From: Setaria digitata | Taxonomy: Eukaryota > Nematoda > Chromadorea > Rhabditida > Setariidae | Length of the DNA stretch: 64,000 nucleotides | Direction: 5' to 3' | Assembly (NCBI GenBank): GCA_003640385.1 | Contig: RCAB01000024.1 | Span: forward strand, 248,001-312,000 | Shown: piece by piece, positions 1-15,673 of the stretch | Position numbering within the stretch: position 1 is the stretch's first letter | Layout: each line of letters opens with the position of its first letter | The notes under the pieces: generated by a model | What the model was told of the DNA's origin: nothing | Database searches by the model: none | Seen by the model: only the letters and a program-made list of their open reading frames with translations | Translations under genes and position numbers: made by a program

Positions 1-1528
1 AGCCTAAAAGAACAAAACACCTTTCCCAAATTTTCACAGTAACTTTGAGAGTCTGAATTAAACTTCTTCCAACAGCTTACATTATGTAAAGTTTTACAAT
101 TTTATCATCCGAACCAGTCAACAGGCTGTCAGATGACGGAGAAAAGCATGTTGCCCTCACTTTGATTGCATGTGCTGCAAATATTAGTTAATTAAAGACA
201 ACATCAAATCACTGACGAAATTTCCGATAAGTCACAAAGAAAAGAATGATGAAAATCAGCAGAACAAACCCTCAAAAAAAAATTGTATTTCAAGTTTTGG
301 AGCACTGAGTATTGTGACGATTCCTTCATTATTAGCTACAGCAATCATTTTGTTATCTGGACTCTAAAAAGTAAAGCAAATCAGTTCGAAAGACTTTACA
401 AAGTAAGACAAATAAGTGACAAAGTGAATCAAAACATGAGTAAAATGGATTATTGCTTATGTGCAAAGACAAAGAAAGCAAAATACTGTATAGGAAAGAT
501 CTGTACAATATTCAATTTAATTGTTTCATGATGAATTTTATTCCTTCACTACCTTCTTGTTAATGATTCATTATCAGTTTATATTTATTTCAGATTAATG
601 AAATGATGCTAGGCAAAAGCTTAACTAATTTCTTTTGCAAATTCTGAATAAGTCATGAAATCATCAGGTAAAATAGCAATACTAGCAACTTGGCGTGACT
701 TAAGACATAGAGTAAAGTGCGATTTAAGTTTAGAATGTTGACAGTTAAAGAACATGACTACAACAAACATCTAAATTGATCTTTTTACAGGTATAACAGA
801 GACTACCAATATCACTTCGATACATGGGAGCTAATTCAGAAAGCAAAAGGACTGGGATATATAAATGGACTAATGCCTTGAAATTTTACTCTACACAACA
901 ACAACAAAGCATTTCTCGGCTGAACTGAAGTAGCATGAATTGTGGACTTTATACCACAAATAAATTTTTTTGTACGATAATATTAAAAAAACATATTACA
1001 CACATTCAAAAAGTATTATTTCTCATTATTCCTGTTTCCAACGATAAAAGATGAACCTGGCTGAAATGTAATACTCTAAGTGAAAAAAAAATGAAAGCAC
1101 TAACATATGACAATGAAGAGACTTGTCGTGCCCCGGGAAAACTGAGACTGTCTTCTGCAGTACCTTTCAAGGATAGTTGTGACAGAAATCCAGAAAAACT
1201 AACTGAAATGTACAGCTCATGAAGAGTCGAGACCAATAATCAAGAACTACAAAACCTTCAACATGTTTCACCTGTAAGATAACGAGTTCGGCAAGGTGAT
1301 ATCTTGACGTACCACTGTTCCATGAATCCCATATTAAAAATATCAGCGTTATATGTGAAGTCAGATAAAGATAAACTAAACACATGCATCAGAGAATCAA
1401 TGCCAACAACTGCTGCCACTAAAAAAAAATAGTGGTAAAAACACTATCCTGGTATATCCTGACTTAAAAACTTCAGTAGAAAGTTGACTAAACAGATAAC
1501 AGATTTGGTTCAGAAAAGAAATCCATCT
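1..1528. other. No supported gene
   Basis: AT-rich sequence without an exon series I can defend. The best short frame is on the plus strand at 1091-1222, 43 codons opening MKALTYDNEE and ending at TGA. It has no family resemblance and could be chance. Confidence 0.4.
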
Positions 1529-1681
1529 TCAACTTCCACATGTTTTAAAACAGAAAAACTGTATACTAGTTCCATCCTGTGTAATATCGAAGTCTTGTGC
1601 GCCGCTTCTCCATCCTTTGATTTCCTGCTTTTCCGTTAGTGATCCTGGATCATCCTTATCCCTAAAGTATAACTTCCTCAA
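1529..1681 (-). CDS. Orphan terminal exon-like stretch
   Basis: On the minus strand an open frame of about 50 codons ends at TGA (1529-1531) and reads LRKLYFRDKDDPGSLTEKQE followed by IKGWRSGAQDFDITQDG. This hydrophilic mix looks like protein rather than AT-rich noise. An acceptor-like TTTAG lies just inside its start. I could not join it in phase to the gene at 1815-2356: that gene's best internal donor (GTAAGT near 1908) leaves phase 0, whereas this exon wants two leftover bases. It may be a last exon of that gene through an exon I missed, a separate small gene, or chance. Confidence 0.3.
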   Translation of the reverse strand: MRKLYFRDKDDPGSLTEKQEIKGWRSGAQDFDITQDGTSIQFFCFKTCGS

Positions 1682-1814
1682 TATTCACAATCTTTCGCTA
1701 TCCTAGCACTTCAAAAAAAAAAATTATACTCATTGTTTAAAAGACTTAATAGACCATATATTAAAAGTGTTAGCTAAAACTTAAACTAGAAATGTAACAG
1801 TAAGAACTGAGATT

Positions 1815-2356
1815 TTAAATCACATTATTCTTCACCAAATGTGGTACTAAATATCGATTGAAAAGTCTAAAAGCTTTCCCACGGACGACAGAATTAGGAT
1901 CAGAAGGAGAACTTACACAAGCCATACTTTCAAGGAATCTTGTGCACATGTTACTAAGTAATCTCTCTGCGAATAAGGATCTCGCACGTATGACACGCCA
2001 ATAATCGCACGTCCGTGCACTGCAAATCAAAGAGCAAACAGTGATGGAATTGCAGAATAAATAAATCGGTTTGAACAGGTCTCAAATGTCCGTTGGTATA
2101 GAAAATAAGAGTATGAAAATATTATGAAGATCAGGACGAACCTTTTGCGATCTTTTTGACGGTCATGAAGTACTCTTCTCTGTCCGTTAATCCCTCGTTT
2201 AGAACAGTCATTGATGTTTGAAGGGATCTTCTCCACGCAGTACCTGTCACCCAGTTTAAACACACGAACGTAAATTCTGATGACACTGCCCGAGCCGTCC
2301 TTTACCACGAGCCACCAGTCCGGTACGTGCGGTATGGAGTTGGGGTCTCGTGCCAT
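1815..2356 (-). CDS. Uncharacterised 139-residue protein
   Basis: Two exons join in phase: 2356-2142 and 2019-1815. The intron has donor AAAAG|GTTCGT and acceptor TTTGCAG, and the split codon gives Ser. The protein starts MARDPNSIPHVPDWWLVV; an in-frame TGA lies two codons before this ATG, so the start is fixed unless an upstream exon exists. The middle is basic (around DRQKDRKSARTCDYW) and the end reads NRYLVPHLVKNNVI. No signal peptide, membrane segment or known motif is visible, and I do not recognise the family. A strong GTAAGT inside exon 2, after codons for FLESMAC, could give another 3' end. It is head to head with the RPN8 gene, 366 bases apart, so a shared promoter is possible. A different frame just upstream (MASRRKYEETSQSE...) also lacks stops for about 47 codons. 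Confidence 0.55.
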
Positions 2357-2722
2357 TTCTCATCTACCGGATCATCTGCTGTACCGGTGGTGCTCGGCGG
2401 GGCTTCGGACTGAGATGTTTCCTCGTATTTTCTTCTACTAGCCATCTCGGGAATTGCCGTTACTTTTCCATCCAGCAATTAATGCCTCTACTCTCTTGCT
2501 GCCTAACACCTTTCTGTTGCCGCAGTGGCTTCTTAAATATTCGCTCTTCATTTGAGACATTTTTACACATTCACTTATTTAAATTAACTTAAACCCTCCT
2601 GGAACACTTCGTTTTTCAGAATGAAATTCATAAGAAATATAAGTATAGAGTGTTGAGTGCAGTTTATAAGAAGACATCTTTCTGGTCGTTTTGGCTCCTC
2701 TAAATTAGCTCATTCATTTAGA
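2357..2722. promoter_or_regulatory. Divergent intergenic promoter region
   Basis: This 366-base spacer separates the start codons of the minus-strand 139-residue gene and plus-strand rpn-8, so both promoters must lie here or overlap the genes. The left third is GC-richer than its surroundings. No TATA box or trans-splice acceptor stands out clearly enough to name. Confidence 0.4.
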
Positions 2723-5345
<2,623 letters not shown>

Positions 5346-5551
5346 CTTCCGTTACTTCTTAGTTCTTGATCATTTTCATCGCTGAGTTTATTCTTGTGAT
5401 TTCGTGTGATATCAGTGCAAACACTACTTGCCGAATAAATATAAAAAGATTGATTATTATTTGACATGAGAAGATAGGAGCAAATAGAAGATGATATTAG
5501 GTATTATATTGATTACTACATCATCTTAAGGATTGAACTACCGTTCTTGTT

Positions 5552-6036
5552 ATGAAGTCAACAGTTTCTTCTAGATTTCTTTTGAGTATGGATTTTTCGT
5601 TGAGTGCTGTTTGAATTCGTTGTTATCATTCTCTGAAGATATTTGTTACCGGAGCTTTGATTGTCATTTCCGGTTATCATTGTTTAATATTAGGATTGAC
5701 AAATGTTAGAGAAATATCTAGTATCATCTTTTTACTCTTGACAATTGATAAAAAATTAAGTTGAAGGGTGCTTCAGAATTTCAATGTATTTTTTTCACTT
5801 TGAAACTTAGGATAGTTTCAATATAGTTGATTTTTTATACATTACCAGATATCACACCACACTCTTGTGTGATGCGGTGTGTTGTGACTGAATTAGAAGA
5901 TACTAATATAGTTATTGGAATGCGATGTATGGAATTCATGAAACTTTTTCATGGAAGACTTCTTCAAAAAGAAGAACTATTTGCTCGAAAAGCAGTTTCT
6001 ATTGGAGCATTTATTTATGCTTTATCAAAGAAGTAG
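5552..6036 (+). CDS. Possible small two-exon gene (73 residues)
   Basis: ATG 5552 opens MKSTVSSRFLL to a GTATGG donor at 5585; a pyrimidine-rich acceptor (TTTTTTATACATTACCAG) leads into a 62-codon frame at 5849-6036. The phases fit (1+2), giving NITPHSCVMRCVVTELED and later FHGRLLQKEELFARK, ending ALSKK. The start is mildly hydrophobic but too short for a clear signal peptide. I do not recognise the family. It lies 0.2 kb after rpn-8 on the same strand. The second exon is more credible than the first; a pseudogene fragment is the main alternative. Confidence 0.3.
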
Positions 6037-6725
6037 GTTACATCGGTTCTGATGACTTTTGTTACCAGAACCTATGTAATATTGTTCTAGAAGCTAATTA
6101 ATTTCTTTATGTTTGGCACATAATGTGTCATGACAATTATTTTCAACTTATTCGTATATTTAGCTTTTTTTGAACAATTTGATTTTGCACTGGTTATATT
6201 AAACTTTATCATAGTTTCCCGTTGATATTTTTTGCCACCTTCCAATAAGCCAATCACTCTCTATTATTTCTTGCACTCACATTCGTTCCCATTGCGTTTC
6301 TATGTGGACTTAGTTCAGTGTTTCCTCCTTATTTGGTAAATTCTATCTTTTAAGTTGCTTACATTCAATACCTTTACACTACAAAATTTCTAGCAGTACC
6401 CGCTTGACAGTTTCATGTTAGTGGTGCTGGCCGTGTTGACCTATGACTTCTTACTCCCTTCTATTTACCATTTACTTAGGTGTATTCCCATTTCTCCACT
6501 AATTATAATAATAACTACTGCTATCACTATTACGATTGCTATTACCAGCAAAACTTATATGTTGCAGTCCTTTTTATGAATTAAACAAATAACGTTGTGG
6601 AATGTTAACCAGTCTGAAACAGCTATCAACTGATCTAGTTTAATTTTAACGCAGCAGAGTGAATTATAAGAGCAATGTCAAAATAATGCTAGACTTTAGC
6701 CTGTTATAGATAATTGTTTTGACAA
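6037..6725. other. No gene seen
   Basis: AT-rich intergenic sequence with stops in all frames at short intervals. It holds pyrimidine-rich tracts and a run of ACTACT/ATTA-type simple sequence near 6510-6550. Confidence 0.5.
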
Positions 6726-7010
6726 ATGTCAGACAATGTTATGAAAAATTTACCGTCTGATGGAAATGGCAAGTATGTTTTAAACATAGTTCCAGTTGTT
6801 CTACGTAGCGTTACAGCGCATCGTTACACGTTTGTTGGCAGTTATCTATATAAAGTAAGCTTACTATCAAGTGGAGCTGATAAAATCATAAAAAAACCAA
6901 TAACTCCATCTGAAAAGGATACCTTCCCGTTTCAGATTGACAATTTTATTTCCTCTTGTGTCTCAGAATATCCACTTGCATTATGGGTAAAAAAATTTAG
7001 GGGGCATTGA
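6726..7010 (+). CDS. Orphan ORF of 94 residues
   Basis: An uninterrupted frame from ATG 6726 (MSDNVMKNLPSDGNGKYV...) to TGA 7010. It has no signal peptide, membrane helix or known motif, and a mixed composition (PITPSEKDTFPFQIDNF) that is not obviously low complexity. A GTAAAA donor after codons for ALW (near 6987) could shorten it. Its position between rpn-8 and hexokinase gives no hint of role. I do not recognise it; chance or a decayed exon is possible. Confidence 0.25.
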   Translation: MSDNVMKNLPSDGNGKYVLNIVPVVLRSVTAHRYTFVGSYLYKVSLLSSGADKIIKKPITPSEKDTFPFQIDNFISSCVSEYPLALWVKKFRGH

Positions 7011-7859
7011 GAATTTCAATCAAAGATTCTAATCTGTGCTGCTCAGTTGCAGTCTAAAATTCTTTTGAGGTAAAACTTGTTGAATTCATCGATATTAAGG
7101 TGGCAAGAAAAATTTCAACACTTAAACACAAATTACAAAACGCATAAAGTTATAAGTGCTGCTGGTGGTTAAATGAAAACTGTTCATTATGATTGAATAA
7201 TATTTTACAAATTGCAGTCCTTTCGGCAGGTTTGTCAAATGGCCGAATATTCAATTTGTGAACAATTTCTACTTTGAAACACAGAAAAAATTATTCATGA
7301 AAAAAAATATCCCATGGATATTTAAATATCAAGCAGATGATTTCTCAAGTTAAAGCTTTTGTTAGCATGTTGCTGCTATCTTCAGGTGTTGATTAATTTC
7401 TTAAAAAACAAAACTCATTATCTGAGAAGAGGTGTTAGGCATTTTGTCAAGACAAACTGATAGGAGAATTTCTTGAGAAGAAAGACTACCTGGGAACAGA
7501 ATCTCTGATATTAGTAGTGTACACGATGATAGTCAATTAGTTCTATCAGTATCTTATTTAAATAATTCTGTAGAAAAGTTCATATTCCTTGAGTTTCGAG
7601 TGATGCATAACTTTTATTTAAACTGAACCCGAGAAAAAGTTATAAATAGATAAATTTTTGTCTTGTCGCAGCAGTTCATTTGTAGTGGTGTGCAGTGCTG
7701 GCCGGATTCCATTGTTGTTGCTCACTTGCTGACTAAATTTAGATAAGGTTTTAGAAAGATTATAAGAGTTCGTTTGAGCTTACAAGTTCAGTAATAGGAT
7801 AAAATGATTAAGAATCCTGACATTCCCAACTCAACTTGGAGAATTCTTCCAGAAAGCCA
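7011..7859. other. Upstream region of hexokinase, no gene seen
   Basis: AT-rich with no frame worth calling. The last part must hold the promoter and 5' leader of the hexokinase gene. An upstream ATG at 7804 on the same strand opens only a short frame. Confidence 0.45.
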
Positions 7860-10800
7860 ATGCCAAGAGGACAGGTCGGTACTCCTGATTTGAAAAACCC
7901 GGATGCAGATAAAGTTCGCCCTGAGGTAAACAACCATCAATTTTTGAACTTTATGAGCTCTTAAATGTGTGGTTTTCAAAAAAGTTTAATCTACAAGAGT
8001 CCTTGTCAAGCACGTCTTATCCTTCTCGCTATCATAGCATATATACATATCATGACAAATAGTTAAATAATTCGATTTCTAGATCAAAAAGGCATGCGAA
8101 AAGTTTATGTTGTCTGATGATGATCTTATAAAGGTCTCAAAAATCATGGAGGATGAAATAAGCCGGGGTCTGCGAAATGAGCCTAGTAAGATGCCCACAT
8201 CTTGAATAAATGCATTATGAGTCGTATATTAATGGTTTAAGTGCAAAGTGGCCAAAATTTGATTAAAGATAAATCATAGTTTTTCTAGTTGACAACTGAT
8301 GCACAGGAATATCTTTGTATTAAAAGTTGCATCCATAATAGATGGTATATGAAAGATAAGATAATCAAGAGCAAAATTCAAATAATGCAAATTTTTCGAA
8401 ATAATAAAATTTACAGATGTGGCCATAAATGTGGTCTATTGCAGGCTGCCTGAAAATGTTACCGTCTTTCGTTCGAGCAGTTCCAAACGGTACCGAGAGG
8501 GGCGATTTCCTGGCACTTGACCTTGGTGGTACTAATTTTCGAGTGTTATTAATTAAATTGAAAGGTGATGTAGCCGAGATGACCGGGAAGGTATATCGTA
8601 TACCAGAAGAAACTATGAAGGGTGCTGGCACTGTGGTATGCTTTATATTCATTTTAAGCATATTAGCATGCTTGCAACCTGCAGTTGAAAGAAACTACTT
8701 TAAATCAGCTACGGTTAATCTGATTTCTTACAATATAAATAAGTGTTGAAAGCTAATTGTTCGACTTATTTATCTGACTGTTTGGATAATTCTTTGATTT
8801 TTATGTATAATTTACATCACTGTACATCTAGAATTATGTTGGTGCAATAATTTCCTCCGTTTATCTCTGAATTGAGACAAAGTGATTAGAACGATGGAAT
8901 TAGAACGCCCAACAGAGTGCTTCTCTCAATTTTCTCACTTAAAAAATTCGTAATTAGGCTAATTGAAAACAACGTCTAGATTTTTGGACATTTTCACTTG
9001 CACTTCAACAGCTACAAAGTTAAACTGTCTGAACTATATCACTAGCTTAAGTATAAAACAAATAGTAGGTCGATGTACACTGTCGGTGGAAGCTGGCAAT
9101 GAATTTTCTGTGTGAAATCTACAAATTATAGGAAGGACCTAGCAGTGGCTATTGATGTCGTACTGACTGTGAATAATTATTGCTTATAGTTATTCGATCA
9201 CATTGGAGAATGCTTAGCAGATTTCCTTGGTGAACATGATTTGAAAGATTCGAAGGGACTGCCTCTCGGCTTCACATTTTCATTCCCGGTGCAACAAGAA
9301 GATCTTACCACTGGAAAACTTATCAGTTGGACTAAAGGATTCAACGCGAAAGGCGTAGAAGGCCAAGATGTTGTTCAGTTCCTTCGTGATGCTTGTAATA
9401 GGCGGAAGGTATGACTGACTTACAGTGATTTCACTTTTAACTGTGTTTAATATTAGGACTTAACACTGATATTTCTAATTATATTATTCATTAGCTAGTA
9501 GTTATCAAATCAAATTGTTATCAAATTCAGGATATCAGTATTGACGTAGTGGCGCTACTTAATGACACGGTTGGCACGCTAATGGCTTGTGCTTTCAAGG
9601 ATAACAGTTGTCAAATTGGCGTTATCCTGGGGACCGGTACAAATGCTTGTTACATGGAAAAATTGTCCAACTGCCCAAAATTCAAAAAATTTGGGTTTGA
9701 CAAAGATAAATATCCGAAAGAAGTTAGTCGCAAAAAGAATATATGTTGCGGAAGTTGCAAGGTCTACTCTCTTGTTGAGACAAATTTATAAAAGTCAGTG
9801 ATTGCGGGGTCTGTTTGTATTGTTTTATAATTCATAGAATAAAAGCTGTTTTAGATGATCATAAATATGGAGTGGGGCGCATTTGGAGACAATGGTTGCA
9901 TAAATTTTCTCTTTACAGAATTTGATCGAGACGTTGACAAAGCATCCATCAATGTGGGCAAACATCTGTAAGTTTTCTCCCTGGACATGTCCACTTCTAT
10001 CAAGTAAACTGTTACTGGGAACTTGGGACATGTTTCACTTTTATATGGTACAATCATCAATTAAAATGAGTTGACTCACTGAAAATATTTAAAGCTTTGA
10101 AAAGATGATTTCGGGCATGTACTTGGGAGAGCTTGTGCGCCTTGTTCTTGTGAAACTTGCTAAGGATAAAATGCTTTTTGATGGCGACTATGAAGCAATT
10201 TCAAAGCCAGATTGCTTCCCGACCAAATTTGTCTCCGATATTGAAGAGTTCATTTTCTTTTATCTCTCTTGAAATATTGTTTGTGGATATTTAAGTTATT
10301 TTAATGCTAATATAGTTCTTAAAAATAGTGCTGTAGAAAATTTTAATTCCTATACATGTATATTTCTCTTAATGACTTAATAAAGAAAAATCTTTAAAAC
10401 TGCTTTATATTATGATCTTATTATGCCTTCAGGCAGAAGGGTCTCGGAGATTTTCGACGAACTCTTCAAATTCTGCAACAGATTGGAATCAATAAAATAA
10501 GTGATAGCGATTGCCTTCATGTGGCATACGTTTGCGAAGTGATTAGCACTCGGTACTTTTCTCTGTTTCACAAGCTGTCCTTTGATTGGTGCTTTTTGGG
10601 TCACCCATTAAAAACTTCATTAACTTCCCCGTGCCCTCACAGCTACTTTTCAGCAACCTTTATTTCCTCGAGACATGCCATAAATATTCAGCGAATATGA
10701 TTAATAAAAACTGCGTAAAATAGAAATGATAATTTGATAAACGCTGACCAAGCTATGAAATTTATTAGCTTAATTCCTCATAGTAATATTTACTATTTTT

Positions 10801-11363
10801 CACAATATGTGGTATTTAGGGCAGCATATCTTACCGCGGCAGGTATATCATGCATTTTGAGTCGCATGCAAAAGCCATTTGTAACAGTGGGAGTTGATGG
10901 TTCGGTGTATCGGTTCCATCCAAAATTCGGCAAAATTCTCGATGCTAAAATTAATGACTTGTTACCAAAAAATTTAGATGTATGTCCAAGTTTTTATCGA
11001 TTTGTTGAATTTTAATAAAATTTTTTAAAGAGCTTTCTTGATATATTTCTTTGGCGATTTTCCAGCTTATTTTCTTCGTAATTCAATTCAGCTATCTTTC
11101 TTGATACAGAGCTTCACTTACTATTATTCACTGCAGTTAAATAAAAGATGCAACTACTGTGTGGTGATTGCGACTAATAAAAAGACGTATCTTCATGTGA
11201 CTATCTGACTCTGATGAGTGAAAATTTGAACTGAGATAATTTGAAGTTTTATTCACCGAAAAAGCCTTTTTAGTACCAACTGATGCTATCTGAAGATGGA
11301 AGTGGTCGTGGAGCAGCACTTGTTGCTGCTGTTGCTGATCGAATCAAGAAAGAACATTCATAA
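7860..11363 (+). CDS. Hexokinase
   Basis: Phosphorylates glucose to glucose-6-phosphate, the first step of glycolysis, in the cytosol. Ten exons (7860-7925, 8083-8185, 8445-8635, 9190-9408, 9531-9722, 9855-9967, 10095-10247, 10433-10552, 10820-10979, 11274-11363) sum to 468 residues, the size of a single-unit invertebrate hexokinase. Visible motifs are the phosphate loop [11 protein letters not shown] (79-89), [11 protein letters not shown] with the following sugar-binding [17 protein letters not shown], the catalytic Asp in [15 protein letters not shown]-site [24 protein letters not shown], and the C-terminal adenosine-binding stretch ending [17 protein letters not shown]. All junction phases match. 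ATG 7860 was chosen because its frame runs directly into conserved sequence; the N terminus is polar ([12 protein letters not shown]), with no mitochondrial-anchor helix. Codon use resembles its neighbours. Confidence 0.95.
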
Positions 11364-11993
11364 ATCACAGTGATTATCTACAACTGAATATTGTATATTA
11401 GTTGCCTTGATTCACGGTCTGATAAAACTTCACATTTTGCTTTATTTTATCGTATTTTTTATTTTTTGAGGAATATTTATTTTTGAAAAATCACTGAGGT
11501 CTCTTCATCTTCTCACTAGTAAGTCCTTTAAAATGAACAAATGGTTGGTTCCATATCTCTCAAGAGCTTCGTTTTTCAGTTTAAACATCAATAGTTGCAT
11601 TGATCATTTCAACTGCATTCAAGAATCTAAATTTCATTTTGATGATTACTCGCAAAATGAATACTTTAGAAATGTTAAAAAAATAAGAAAAGATTTATAA
11701 CTACTGATAATAATTTTGATTTACCATCTTGCTCCTACTAATTAAAGTCAAACTCTACCACTTCTTTATCGGGAAGTTATGCGGATATCTAACATCTAGA
11801 GTTTAGGCGCAGAAGATATGCAAAAGAGAAAAAGAATTCAAGAATCAAGAAATTAAGCCAACATCATTAACAGCGCTTCCTTTTCATATGTACTGAGAGC
11901 GGAAGATGCTCATCTGGCGTAAAGAAACTGTAGAGAAACTGGCTCAAGTTTCTCTATTTCATTTAATTTTACATTTCGATCAGTTGGTGCAAA
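11364..11993. other. Intergenic, no gene seen
   Basis: Hexokinase 3' flank and the downstream side of the convergent minus-strand small gene. AT-rich, no credible frame. Confidence 0.5.
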
Positions 11994-12325
11994 CTAGTTG
12001 TGATCATGAGATTGGGTCTCATCACGTTCTTCATTTGCAAAAGAGGAAAGAGGGATAGCCTGGAAGTGGAAATACTGAATGTGGTTACTTAAAAAAGATC
12101 AATTGATTATTTAATAGTCGAGGCATTACGTCTTGATTCATGACATATACAGCAGGAATTAACAGAACATTTTTTAGCATATATACAAATTGTTTCAGTC
12201 ATATGCAAATTTTTTTTTACTTCACGAGATCGAAATACGGAAGATAACAGTGCATCATTCATTACTGCTTCGTTTATATGGGGTTGCAAGCGTCTTCGCG
12301 TATCATGTTTCTCGTAAGTAGTCAT
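11994..12325 (-). CDS. Predicted 56-residue protein, two exons
   Basis: Exon 1 is 12325-12221 (35 codons, MTTYEKHDTRRRLQPHINEA...); exon 2 is 12059-11994 (AIPLSSFANEERDETQSHDH, ending TAG). The donor is GAA|GTAAAA, the acceptor ACTTCCAG, phase 0. An acceptor-like ATTTCATAG lies about 28 bases before the ATG and could take a spliced leader. The product is soluble, basic at the front and acidic/His-rich at the end, without a recognised domain. It is divergent from the collagen-like gene, which starts 150 bases away. Missing exons on either side are possible. Confidence 0.4.
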
Positions 12326-12474
12326 TTTGCAAGGCTTGAAAGTTTCCTATGAAATAAGTACAGAAAAAAAGACCTAATCTCCCTATAAAAGCAACTTAGA
12401 GAATCCATAAGATATAATTTTAATTAAAGCAGAATAATTTCACTATAACTTATTTTCAGCGGGGAAAAAAATTT

Positions 12475-13271
<797 letters not shown>

Positions 13272-14038
13272 CAACCAGAGCAGTCTGAATGACTTTACAA
13301 TGGTGATGGAATGAATGCTTTTGGTAACTCTCGGGAAGGAGTTATGATCCAAGTCTTTTTCATCTACAATGAGTATTCTCTGGAAATTTTTCGTTTCATG
13401 TTTCAAGCTCTCTATGGTGGAATATTTAATTCAATTGTCAAATATTTAAAATTTGATCAGGAGAATTCTAATAGTGGTGATAAAAATCAATGCTTTCTGA
13501 TACAAAAACATTCCACAAGAAAATCATGAGTTCAACTTTCGTCAGCCTCGTATAAATATATCCTACGCATTGAAAATGTTTCACTTAATCAATGTGTGTG
13601 AAGTTTTTGGTATGTAGGCATCTATAATAAATAAAATCAGCTAAACATATCACTGCACTTGTCAGTTACAGATGATAATTTGCAATATGAATTAGAAACC
13701 AATCAGAATTGAAACTCAAAAGAAGAGGACGAGGGAAAACAAGAAAACACCCTGCTTTTCATGAAAGGAATTAAGTGCCAGTTGCAACTAATTTCCTTGT
13801 ATTTAATTTGCTTCTTCGCCCAAACACCAAACATGGTGTACAAAGTACTGGCAGTTAAAATCATGCAGCCCACTGTAAAAATTGAATATGGTTTATACAA
13901 TCATTGGCACTTAATATTTTCAAATTCGCGGCAACGACTTAAGTTGCATTTTCCGCTTATTTCACCATAAGTTAGAAAGATTTAATTGTATTTTCAATTC
14001 TGAATTAAAATCGGAATCCTGAATTGAAAAGTCCTGAA
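13272..14038. other. 3' flank between convergent genes
   Basis: The collagen-like gene (plus) and the 90-residue membrane protein (minus) converge here. Overlapping AATAAA signals at 13626-13635 suit the collagen transcript. Open frames in this stretch look like untranslated sequence. Confidence 0.45.
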
Positions 14039-14502
14039 TCAAATCAGCCCGCTCTCGTTCTCCAAGGTAACTACATTGAAACTTCTGGTAGTTTTCTTTT
14101 TCAGCTCAACGTGAGCATTCTTCTCATCATCCATTGGATTATCATCGATACCTGGTAACGTTGATTTACCATTATTAGGCTTAGACCTACAAGTTTGTCA
14201 CCAATCATTATCATACTTAGAAGTCAAGCTCGGGAAGTATTAAAAATAAAGTAAATCAAGTAAAGGAATGCTTAATGCATCCTTTAATTGCTATTTTCAC
14301 TTTTCTTTTCATCACGGCCGAAAAAAAGACTGAAAGGTCAATTTAGAGTGTGATAAAGGAAAAAAAAGAGAACTTACACGGGGAACACAATAGAGAATGT
14401 TTTCGTTTTCTTGAAAATACAATAAATGATAATGCATAGAATAAATAGAAGTGGAATAACACCAACGATGATAAGATATTGCTTCAACTCGTCATATTCC
14501 AT
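14039..14502 (-). CDS. Predicted 90-residue single-pass membrane protein
   Basis: Exon 1 is 14502-14378 and exon 2 is 14186-14039. The donor is CCCGT|GTAAGT and the acceptor TTGTAG, with phases 2+1. A short N terminus (MEYDELKQ) is followed by a helix of about 22 residues (9-30, YLIIVGVIPLLFILCIIIYC), a KK stop-transfer, then a hydrophilic tail rich in Asn, Asp and Lys with GIDDNPMDDEKNAHVELKKK, ending ENESGLI. There is no cleavable signal, so the tail is probably cytoplasmic (inference from the positive-inside rule). An in-frame TAA lies nine codons before the ATG. I do not recognise the family. It converges on the collagen-like membrane protein. Confidence 0.5.
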
Positions 14503-15427
14503 CAACGATGCACCTCCAACACTCTCTTATCTATCTTTTTCAGCATAATTTACTTTTTTGTTCTTTTTATTTGGACATTTTCGCGATATTCACGAATTAA
14601 TACAAGAAAAAATGTGGATCTCCTTGTTAGGGCAATAGAATTTTCGCCAAACTTTAAGCCTTACACGAGGAATCAAGATGCAACGGTTGAGATCAAATGT
14701 GGCTAAGAAGGAAATCTGTAAGGAAGTGCCTTTCATTTGAGTAAATTCACATGCACTAATAAGTAATGTATACTAGCATAATAATTCGCTAGTGTCATAT
14801 AATGCCAATTAAACCTTTTCTAATTCCAACTGAAGCCTAAATGAATGTAGCGATAATGGACTAGAAAGTATTCTCTTCTTATAATATAATCTCATTCCTA
14901 ATCATTCCATATCTCATTCCTAACCTTCTTACTCTGGAGAAAAAGTTTCGTTAAGTGAAATAAAACTACAACAAGGGTCTACCTAGCATGAATAAGCGAG
15001 AAAAATAAATTAGCAAGTCATGCCACAAATATCTTATACAATCTGCTGAGAAAAGCAAACTGATACATTTCTACAAATTGGGCAGCACTTCCATAAAATA
15101 ATATTTTTTTTGACAGCTGCCAAGAAGAGCAGGCCCAGTGATCGATTTTGAGTGTACTTTCGCTAGAAATAGATTTGCATCAAGAAGAGAAAAAGAGCTC
15201 AGGGAATCATATCACTCATCAACCGTGATAAGGTAGTATTGTAATAATAACATTCAAAACCACTGTCCAGGAATACTCTTAATAGAAGTCAATAACCAGC
15301 AGATTAATTCCAAACATTTTTATTCTTAAAAGTATCATTCAACAAGTCTCGACAGCTCAGCAACTACAGCTACCACTTTTGGCTGTGTCTCAAATGTTTG
15401 CCAAGTGGTTCCGAATGATAAGGACAG
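14503..15427. other. Gene-poor AT-rich stretch
   Basis: No coding series found on either strand, only frames of fewer than 75 codons without motifs. Confidence 0.45.
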
Positions 15428-15673
15428 CTAAATGCAAGTATCACTGTAATCAACTAAGGTGATATCGTGAATTTCAACGCTCTCTGTCATTTCATCACCA
15501 CTACTGATCCAAAATTCAGCTGCAGGAGAAAACTGAGGTGGATTTATATGGGTTTAGATAAATCAACAGACCTAAAAAAAAAAAAGAACTATTAATTCTG
15601 GAAACAATCATATTTCGGATATTTTTTAATTAAGATTAATTTTGAGCTTACAGACGATGTCACCTTCGCCTCC
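15428..15673 (-). CDS. Possible 3'-terminal exons of an unknown gene
   Basis: The minus strand carries an exon-like piece 15673-15652 (GGEGDIV, donor T|GTAAGC) and a terminal piece 15519-15428 after the acceptor TTTTCTCCTGCAG. They join in phase to read SEFWISSGDEMTESVEIHDI, then TLVDYSDTCI and stop. A second acceptor, a run of T then AG near 15573, keeps the same phase but gives a different, hydrophobic end (CLLIYLNPYKS...). A further short piece at 15735-15722 could precede them. No upstream start or family was found, so this is a tentative call. Confidence 0.28.

Noticed and set aside
2657..2722. N-terminal extension of rpn-8 (22 residues, basic)
   Set aside because: RPN8 orthologues begin near the inner methionine; the extension looks like untranslated leader that happens to be open.
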